Shown here in pieces: positions 38,741-43,604 of a DNA stretch of 43,604 nt. Under the pieces are notes generated by a model that did no database searches, was not told where the DNA came from, and saw only the letters and a list, made by a program, of their open reading frames with translations. This DNA is from Mycobacteriales bacterium. GTDB lineage: Bacteria > Actinomycetota > Actinomycetes > Mycobacteriales > QHCE01. The stretch spans positions 1-43,604 of the forward strand of contig JABFVL010000039.1 in the NCBI GenBank assembly GCA_013362805.1, in the 5' to 3' direction. Both the position numbers and the translations under genes were made by a program. Each line of letters starts with the position of its first letter. Position 1 is the first letter of the stretch.

Positions 38741-39313
38741 GTGATTATTTCTGACAAAGACTCGACGCGACAGGGCATCCTGGCCGCACGTGCCCGCCAA
38801 CCAGTTGACATTCGGCACCGAATGAACGACAAGCTCCAGGCACACGTCGCGAGACTTGTTGAGCGGCTCGCTCCGAGCACCATCGCGGCTTATGCGCCCA
38901 TTGGCAGTGAGCCAGGCGGCCCGGAACTGGTTCCGCTGCTCGCCGAGCGTTGTCAGACCTTGCTGTTGCCAGTGGTGAGGGAACAAGATCTGTCCTGGGC
39001 GACCTACGCCGGAACCCTCGTACAAACCCGTGGGCTTAATGAACCCGCCGGGCCCCAGACCCGCACCACTACGTTGTCCGAGGCCGAAGTGGTTTTGGTT
39101 CCGGCCCTGGCGGTGGATCACAACGGGATACGGCTCGGGCGTGGAGCAGGCTATTACGATCGGGCGCTCCTGGCGGCCCGCTCCTTGACCGTAGCGCTGG
39201 TTTATGACGATGAACTGGTGCCTGAGCTGCCACGCGAGAGTCATGATGTCCCGGTAGCGGCGGTGATCACACCGAGCGGCGGATGGCGTGAGCTAGACTT
39301 AGCACTCACATAG
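38741..39313 (+). CDS. 5-formyltetrahydrofolate cyclo-ligase
   Basis: The 190-residue protein converts 5-formyl-THF to 5,10-methenyl-THF using ATP. It shows the helical start DKDSTRQGILAARARQ, IAAYAPIGSEPGG, the substrate strand LLLPVVREQDLSW, VLVPALAVDHNGIRLGRGAG with YYDRAL (the MTHFS signature), ALVYDDELV and a C-terminal DVPVAAVITP. The length fits the family. GTG 38741 has TAGTGT 7 nt upstream and gives the family's normal N-terminus; the open frame to 38435 is rejected. In M. tuberculosis the homologue (Rv0992c) also lies divergent to galU and before the FmdB-like gene. Confidence 0.94.
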   Translation: MIISDKDSTRQGILAARARQPVDIRHRMNDKLQAHVARLVERLAPSTIAAYAPIGSEPGGPELVPLLAERCQTLLLPVVREQDLSWATYAGTLVQTRGLNEPAGPQTRTTTLSEAEVVLVPALAVDHNGIRLGRGAGYYDRALLAARSLTVALVYDDELVPELPRESHDVPVAAVITPSGGWRELDLALT

Positions 39314-39369
39314 TTTGAGTGCCAGGGGCGCATATCCGCCCACAAGCCCGTACCCCGCGAGGAGACACC

Positions 39370-39660
39370 GTGCCGACCTATCAGTACGCGTGCACGAGCT
39401 GCGCCCACCAGTTGGAAGCCGTGCAATCTTTCTCCGATGCCGCGCTGACCGAATGCCCTCAATGCCAAGGTTCATTGCGCAAGGTTTTCTCGGCGGTGGG
39501 CGTTGTTTTCAAAGGCTCGGGTTTCTACCGCACCGATTCGCGCTCTTCCAACAGCAGCACTGTGAGCGGCACTAAAAAATCGAGTGATACCACCGCGACG
39601 AAACCGGAAAAGACGAAGCCGGCGACTCCAAAAACAAGCAACACCTCCACCGCTTCCTAG
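39370..39660 (+). CDS. FmdB-family zinc-ribbon protein (Ruc-like)
   Basis: The 96-residue protein has a zinc ribbon in its first 45 residues (YQYACTSCAHQLEAVQSF and ECPQCQGSLRKVF, cysteines 8, 11, 29, 32), a short GVVFKGSGFYRTD strand and a disordered Ser/Thr/Lys-rich tail. The M. tuberculosis homologue at this place (Rv0991c, Ruc) is a redox-regulated chaperone that works with DnaK, so a similar stress role is plausible. The start is GTG 39370 with GAGGAGA 5-6 nt upstream; the longer open frame from 39319 is rejected. It lies between the cyclo-ligase and mscL. Confidence 0.9.
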   Translation: MPTYQYACTSCAHQLEAVQSFSDAALTECPQCQGSLRKVFSAVGVVFKGSGFYRTDSRSSNSSTVSGTKKSSDTTATKPEKTKPATPKTSNTSTAS

Positions 39661-39697
39661 CGCTGGGCCGGGCAAGATTAATCATCGGGTTCACCGC

Positions 39698-39703
39698 TAC
39701 AGT
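39698..39703 (+). promoter_or_regulatory. Leaderless -10 hexamer TACAGT for mscL
   Basis: TACAGT, then GCCCGC, then ATG 39710; no Shine-Dalgarno sequence. Confidence 0.5.
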
Positions 39704-39709
39704 GCCCGC

Positions 39710-40090
39710 ATGATTAAGGGCTTTCGCGAATTTATTACCCGTGGCAACGTTGTCGATCTCGCGGTCGGTGTGGTCATTGGTGCGGCATTCAACTCACTGA
39801 TTGGACAATTCACTAAGTCGTTCTTGGAACCACTCATTCGTCTTGCCACTGGCGGCCACACCGCGAGCGGGACATTCAAGGTGGAAGACGCCGTATTTGA
39901 CTACGGCGCCTTTATCAATGCGGCAATTACTTTTTTCCTCACCGCGGCCGCGTTGTATTTCTTGGTTGTATTGCCGATGAATAAGCTCGCGGAGCGACGC
40001 GGTTGGAACAACAAAACCGAGCAAAAAATCAGTCAGGAAGTCGAGCTACTCACCGAGATCCGTGACGCTCTGGTTCGGAACAACTCTTAG
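39710..40090 (+). CDS. mscL: Large-conductance mechanosensitive channel MscL
   Basis: The 126-residue protein forms the homopentameric emergency-release channel of the cytoplasmic membrane that opens under hypo-osmotic shock. It shows the N-terminal GFREFITRGNVVDLAVGVVI with GAAFNSLIGQF (TM1, pore lining, about 14-42), a periplasmic loop (TASGTFKVEDAVFDYGAF), TM2 (FINAAITFFLTAAALYFLVV, about 68-90) and a charged C-terminal helix (QEVELLTEIRDALVR). The length is typical. ATG 39710 has TACAGT 6 nt upstream. Its last 4 bp overlap, tail to tail, the stop of the small acidic gene on the other strand. Confidence 0.96.
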   Translation: MIKGFREFITRGNVVDLAVGVVIGAAFNSLIGQFTKSFLEPLIRLATGGHTASGTFKVEDAVFDYGAFINAAITFFLTAAALYFLVVLPMNKLAERRGWNNKTEQKISQEVELLTEIRDALVRNNS

Positions 40091-40278
40091 GCGTCCCAAT
40101 GCGGCGGGCGGTCTTCGATGAGAAGGTCGTCGTCCGAGCCTTCGCGGCGCTCTTCATAATCGGGCTGATCATCACTGGTCTGATCAGGCAAAATGACTAT
40201 GTCGTTGTCGTCGACGAGCGGCACTTCGCGCTCTTCATCGGCGTCGCGGTCGGGGCGTTCGAAATTCGGTTCTGTCAT
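40087..40278 (-). CDS. Small acidic conserved protein
   Basis: From ATG 40278 the product is 63 residues, very rich in Asp/Glu and Arg, with VPLVDDNDIVILPDQ and a C-terminal LLIEDRPPHWDA. It is probably intrinsically disordered. A short acidic protein with a similar PPHW-type end occurs near mscL in other actinobacteria, as I recall, but no function is known. ATG 40278 has TACGGT exactly 6 nt upstream, which supports this start over the open frame to 40326. It overlaps the mscL stop by 4 bp on the opposite strand. Confidence 0.65.
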   Translation of the reverse strand: MTEPNFERPDRDADEEREVPLVDDNDIVILPDQTSDDQPDYEERREGSDDDLLIEDRPPHWDA

Positions 40279-40284
40279 CTTTAC

Positions 40285-40290
40285 ACCGTA
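40285..40290 (-). promoter_or_regulatory. Leaderless -10 hexamer TACGGT
   Basis: TACGGT on the minus strand, 6 nt before ATG 40278. Confidence 0.45.
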
Positions 40291-40417
40291 ACGCGCAGGG
40301 TGTGACCCTCGAGGACCCTGGTACATAAGAGGCGCAGCTTTATGGCCGAAATGTGGCTATTTAGGTAAAAACCGGGTAGACCTTGATGTGCCATGCAAAT
40401 CTTGAAGGGAGCCCACA

Positions 40418-40600
40418 ATGGGCAACATGATGGATAAAGGTAAAGACATGCTCAGCGGCAAAAAAGACAAAGCCGAAGAGGGCATGGACAAGGGCGGAGA
40501 CATGCTCGATGAAAAGACTGGGCGTAAGCACTCAGACAAAATCGACCGCGCCCAAGAAATGGCGAAAGAACAATACGGCAAAGCCGCTGGCGACTCATAA
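40418..40600 (+). CDS. MT0933-like antitoxin-family small protein
   Basis: The 60-residue Lys/Asp/Gly-rich protein contains DKGKDMLSGKKDKAEEGMD, GGDMLDEKTGRKHSDKIDRA and AKEQYG. The GxxMLDEKTGxKxxDKID core matches the MT0933_antitox family (M. tuberculosis Rv0909 type). No toxin partner gene is next to it here, so an antitoxin role is not shown; a CsbD-like stress protein is the other reading. ATG 40418 has GAAGGGA about 9 nt upstream. A 15-bp perfect stem terminator follows. Confidence 0.75.
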   Translation: MGNMMDKGKDMLSGKKDKAEEGMDKGGDMLDEKTGRKHSDKIDRAQEMAKEQYGKAAGDS

Positions 40601-42077
40601 TTGTTGTCGCGCATAAGAAATGCGGGCACCGAAACCTTCGGGGCCCGCATTTCTTATCCCAAGATAATTTTTCGTCCGGGGAATCTCCCCCGCTGGACGG
40701 AGACCCACCCGCATCACGGTCAATCGGAGCGCGCTCGGGACCACGTTCACCAAACCGGTCTCGCAACCTGCCAACCTGTCCCTTTATCGACTGCATCGCG
40801 CGAGCCTCCGGAGTCGGAGTGTCTCGCACAACCGGCTCAGGCTCGGGCTGCGCCAAAAACACCACAATAAAAATGCCTACACCAGCGCATATCGCCATCC
40901 ACACTGGGACGGCCCAGGTGGGATCGTTCCACAGCCACACCGCCAACACTGCCAAAATACCCACCGCGCTCATAAGCGGAACCGAGTAGCGCCGCACCCA
41001 CTCATCAACCGGGCTGATGTGCCAGCCCCATCTGGTAATCCATTGGCGAGCCTCGCGGGCCCCGAGCACCACATATTTTCGAACGAAAACTGCCCCTCGG
41101 CCAGGTCCCGCCAAATACGCGATCAAAGCAACCAACAAGCCCACCGCGAACCAGAACCAGACGGGACGCCAGATGCTGTGCAAGACAGTGTCCACAACAA
41201 TTCTGGCGGCATCGGTGGGAAGCACATTAGAGGGGATTGAATCCGGGGCCACCAGACTGCCTATCCACAATCCGATGAGCAACACGGCCATAGCGATCGC
41301 CACACCAACTCCAGCCACCAGCAATTCGCGCCGACGTCGAATCGCCACCGCGATTGCCGCGAGGAAGAGTATCGCGACCACCCATGGCAGCACTTTGGCC
41401 GCGAACGTCAATTCTTGGTAGCGCGACTGGGCTTGCGATATCTGCGGGGACGTCACCAGCGTGATGTCAGTGCTAATGGTCGGCAAAAGATTTACTAGCC
41501 CAAAGCCACGATCGGCGATCCGCTCCTTCACTTCGCGCGACAGTTCGCCTGTATCGGCAACCAGATCGTCACCCTCAATGCGCAAAATGTCGGTGTCATC
41601 CCCCGCTAGGGCACCGGCCAGTTCGCTGTGCACCACTCGATTTATCGTCACCCAAAGCTGAGCGGTGGCATTGCTGGCAACTATCTTCGCGACTTCTCGC
41701 TCAACGAAACCCCGCACGGCGCTGGCCATTGAGTCGTCAAAATTTTCAATAATGTCGGTAATTTTTTCGGAGACACCCGCGTCAACCAGGGCATCAATCC
41801 CTGAGTCAATGAATTTGTCTTCATCAACATTGTCGAAAATCGCCTCGGTGACCTTGTCCGTGACCACCCGTTGAATCGTTTGGCTGTTTACCAGCGGCCC
41901 GACTGTATCTACGTAGGTGTCGGTGTTCGTCAGCTCGCGGTTCGCCCAACTCAGCGCGATAGCCGGAATCGCCAAAACACACGCCAGCACGATGAGCGTG
42001 ATGGCCACTGGGCTACGCCATCGGCCATGCTTTTGCCGCTGCTGTTGTTCGGGGGCTTGGGTTACCGGGCTCGCCAC
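40452..42077 (-). CDS. Six-helix membrane protein with large extracytoplasmic domain; C-terminus reads through a terminator
   Basis: From GTG 42077 (GGAGG 4 nt upstream) the protein has TM1 (about 24-45) and an extracytoplasmic helical domain of about 185 residues (NRELTNTDTYVDTV, DKVTEAIFDNVDEDKF, ISTDITLVTSPQISQ). Five more helices follow (two near 230-285, one near 310, two near 370-410), then a charged cytoplasmic tail with RLRDRFGERG. Such proteins are common in actinobacteria without assigned function. The frame continues past the likely end, through the 15-bp terminator and antisense to the antitoxin-like gene, to a stop at 40452. One extra A in the AAAAA run near 40671 would end it at a TAA at 40654-40656, just where a stop is expected. 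Confidence 0.75.
   Translation of the reverse strand: MASPVTQAPEQQQRQKHGRWRSPVAITLIVLACVLAIPAIALSWANRELTNTDTYVDTVGPLVNSQTIQRVVTDKVTEAIFDNVDEDKFIDSGIDALVDAGVSEKITDIIENFDDSMASAVRGFVEREVAKIVASNATAQLWVTINRVVHSELAGALAGDDTDILRIEGDDLVADTGELSREVKERIADRGFGLVNLLPTISTDITLVTSPQISQAQSRYQELTFAAKVLPWVVAILFLAAIAVAIRRRRELLVAGVGVAIAMAVLLIGLWIGSLVAPDSIPSNVLPTDAARIVVDTVLHSIWRPVWFWFAVGLLVALIAYLAGPGRGAVFVRKYVVLGAREARQWITRWGWHISPVDEWVRRYSVPLMSAVGILAVLAVWLWNDPTWAVPVWMAICAGVGIFIVVFLAQPEPEPVVRDTPTPEARAMQSIKGQVGRLRDRFGERGPERAPIDRDAGGSPSSGGDSPDEKLSWDKKCGPRRFRCPHFLCATTIMSRQRLCRIVLSPFLGRGRFCLSAYAQSFHRACLRPCPCPLRLCLFCR
40613..40657. terminator. Bidirectional terminator, 15-bp perfect stem
   Basis: Arms ATAAGAAATGCGGGC (40613-40627) and GCCCGCATTTCTTAT (40643-40657), loop 15 nt. 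It lies between the convergent antitoxin-like gene and the membrane protein. The A/T-rich arm ends supply the T-tract in each direction. Confidence 0.85.
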
Positions 42078-42101
42078 GGGTCCTCCAAGCAATAAGTGCC
42101 A

Positions 42102-42734
42102 TTATCTGTATGAAAGTACCCTGTGTCGGCCGGAATCCCCGCTTATCAGCACGGTACGCAGCCGCGGATGCTCCCGCAGACGCCCAACGAGACGAGCAAC
42201 AGGACCAACCAACAGGTGCATCAGCACCGCCACCACCACAGCCCCCAAGATGAGTCCAATGACCACGTCGTGCGGATAGTGGGCACCAACAAATACCCGC
42301 GAGCCAGCGAGAATGACCGCGAAGGGCACCACATAACGGAGCAAGTAGGGCCAGGCGATGGCCAAGGCGCAGGCACATGCCCCGGCGATCGTGGCGTGAT
42401 TACTAGGGAATGACCAGTCACCTGGCTCCGGGCACGGCGCGAGCGGGTCTACCCCGTGCACTGTTCGGCACGGTCGTTCTTCTTTTATGACGCTTTTCGA
42501 GGTTTCGCTGACCAGGTACGCGATGACCGTGACCACGGGCGCCAGCAGTGACAGCGCCATCGCGTGATTATCGAGTCGTCGCGCCCGCCACCAGGTCACG
42601 ACGAACAACACCGCGAAGATCAGCTGGCCAGCATCTGTACCGATTTCGAGTACGGGATGCAGCCAGGACGGAAATCCGTCCGCGAATTCGGTGATATCGC
42701 GGTACCAGTCGGCGTCGAAATGTGCGGCGTGCAT
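42102..42734 (-). CDS. PAP2-superfamily phosphatase (membrane)
   Basis: The 210-residue protein has about five membrane helices and the full PAP2 active site: K80-x6-R87-P88 (KSVIKEERP), P110-S-N-H113 (FPSNHATIAG) and S145-R-x5-H152-x3-D156 (SRVFVGAHYPHD). Family members dephosphorylate lipid phosphates such as phosphatidic acid, undecaprenyl pyrophosphate or decaprenylphosphoryl-sugar precursors at the outer face of the membrane; the substrate here is not decided. ATG 42734 has TAGCGT exactly 6 nt upstream. It lies 24 bp upstream of the six-helix membrane protein gene and may be co-transcribed with it. Confidence 0.92.
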   Translation of the reverse strand: MHAAHFDADWYRDITEFADGFPSWLHPVLEIGTDAGQLIFAVLFVVTWWRARRLDNHAMALSLLAPVVTVIAYLVSETSKSVIKEERPCRTVHGVDPLAPCPEPGDWSFPSNHATIAGACACALAIAWPYLLRYVVPFAVILAGSRVFVGAHYPHDVVIGLILGAVVVAVLMHLLVGPVARLVGRLREHPRLRTVLISGDSGRHRVLSYR

Positions 42735-42740
42735 CGTATT

Positions 42741-42746
42741 ACGCTA
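42741..42746 (-). promoter_or_regulatory. Leaderless -10 hexamer TAGCGT
   Basis: TAGCGT on the minus strand, then AATACG, then ATG 42734. Confidence 0.5.
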
Positions 42747-42889
42747 GCGGGCCAGTGCATCACCGCATGCAGCGGCCAGCCAGGCACACCTCGTCCGTTT
42801 GGGCCTTGACGAGCTCCCACTTTTTCGCCAATAACGACCGATTTAACGTATTTTTCCACTGATTTTGCGCGCATAGCCTGGTCAGAGTC

Positions 42890-42925
42890 ATGCCCATTCA
42901 CCCTTGCGAAATGCGTGCACTGTGA
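42890..42925 (+). CDS. 11-aa upstream ORF coupled to the beta-lactamase-like gene
   Basis: ATG 42890 encodes MPIHPCEMRAL and stops at TGA 42923-42925, overlapping GTG 42922 by GTGA. TAGCCT lies 10 nt before the ATG. The overlap suggests translational coupling by a short leader peptide containing one Cys. It could be chance. Confidence 0.3.
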   Translation: MPIHPCEMRAL

Positions 42926-43604
42926 AGGTTTTCTTTGCTCCCCGCACCGTAGCCGCACTGCTCGTGCTGGCTGTGCTGTCGATCTCTGGCTCAGTTGTGA
43001 CCTGGGCCACCCTTTCGGCTGCCTCCGATACGTCTTGGCACGAGCGTTCACCCGTAACCCAGCGCAAAACCGCGCCCATTACCGCTGACCACCCGCCGGT
43101 CAAATTTGAACCCGCATTCGCCGCCCGAGTCGCTAACGTCGAGCAGTACCTACTCGAACGACCCGGCACCGTCTCAATCGTGATTCACGACCGCTTCACC
43201 GGAGCACGATGGGGCATCGGCGAGGTAGACGACTTTATGCCAACGATGTCGACGGTCAAACTAGCCATCGCCGTCGACCTGCTCACCCGTGAAGAAGCCG
43301 GCGAGCTGACACTTTCCAAAACTGACTACGCGAACCTGCACCTCATGCTGCACGAAAGTGACAACGATGCGGCTGACGCGCTATGGAACAAATATGGCGC
43401 CAAGGAGATGCTGAAAAACTTCCCCAATTATGGGTTCACCGCCGAGTTCGACTCGGCGACGGCAACGAACTGGATCGATCTCACCAGTTCCGCGCACGCA
43501 CTGGACGATCTGATGAACTACGTCCTCACCGGAATGAGCGCGCCACTGCGCGAATACCTTGTCCAAGAAACGCGGACCGTCGCCCCGAACCAACAATGGG
43601 GCGT
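42922..43604 (+). CDS. Secreted/anchored beta-lactamase-like serine hydrolase (partial, runs off the window)
   Basis: The 227 visible residues begin with a signal peptide or membrane anchor (about 8-33: TVAALLVLAVLSISGSVV) and a short linker. The class A beta-lactamase/PBP-like fold follows, with SxxK (S110-T-V-K113 in MSTVKLAIAVDLL) and SDN (S146-D-N148 in HESDNDAADALW), so both active-site motifs in view are intact. The KTG motif lies beyond the window. It may hydrolyse beta-lactams or be a cell-wall serine hydrolase; the short Glu/Asp-poor loop does not decide. GTG 42922 is the only start in range, overlapping a micro-ORF. No ribosome binding site is clear. Confidence 0.85.
   Translation, partial: MKVFFAPRTVAALLVLAVLSISGSVVTWATLSAASDTSWHERSPVTQRKTAPITADHPPVKFEPAFAARVANVEQYLLERPGTVSIVIHDRFTGARWGIGEVDDFMPTMSTVKLAIAVDLLTREEAGELTLSKTDYANLHLMLHESDNDAADALWNKYGAKEMLKNFPNYGFTAEFDSATATNWIDLTSSAHALDDLMNYVLTGMSAPLREYLVQETRTVAPNQQWG

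Overview
The window looks like chromosomal DNA of a moderately high-GC actinobacterium. The evidence is the order galU, moeA-like, RimJ-type acetyltransferase, SepX/GlpR-like gene, tRNA-Ala, lying next to 5-formyltetrahydrofolate cyclo-ligase, an FmdB/Ruc-like zinc protein and mscL. This is essentially the Mycobacterium tuberculosis Rv0985c-Rv0996 neighbourhood. MmyB-type and TPR-type XRE regulators, Sap/GAP proteins and a DUF2000/AraC pair fit the same phylum. A halophilic or Glycomycetales-like genus is possible, but that is a guess.

Layout. 1-3.5 kb: tandem Sap/GAP membrane proteins, an L7/L12-like membrane-anchored protein, a NarL-type two-component system and a small membrane protein. 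3.5-9.2 kb: a minus-strand cluster of three unrecognised proteins (910, 631 and up to 241 aa). 9.2-10.6 kb: structured non-coding DNA, a small gene and a decayed SDR gene. 10.6-15.8 kb: alpha/beta hydrolase, inositol-monophosphatase-family enzyme, DUF899 protein, DHA2 efflux pump and its divergent MmyB-type regulator. 15.8-18.2 kb: hairpin-rich DNA, an XRE/TPR regulator and a GntR-like relic. 18.3-19.2 kb: an HTH protein preceded by a CxxC micro-ORF. 19.4-28.5 kb: a secreted 2373-aa RHS/YD-repeat polymorphic-toxin candidate with an unrecognised C-terminal tail, followed by a lower-GC train of small genes: one soluble immunity candidate and four small membrane proteins, two of them paralogous. 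28.9-33.3 kb: AraC/DUF2000 pair, a Cys-containing secreted peptide, two unrecognised proteins and a DJ-1/PfpI protein. 33.4-43.6 kb: tRNA-Ala(CGC) and the conserved housekeeping block, ending in membrane proteins and a truncated SxxK/SDN beta-lactamase-like gene.

Reading starts by eye, fourteen genes carry a TANNNT hexamer exactly 6 or 7 nt before the start codon and lack a Shine-Dalgarno sequence. This is the arrangement of leaderless transcripts, and I used it to choose several starts. The best candidates for something undescribed are the 910/631-aa pair, the RHS tail with its downstream membrane-protein cassette, and a MoeA homologue in the galU cluster that has lost several active-site motifs.
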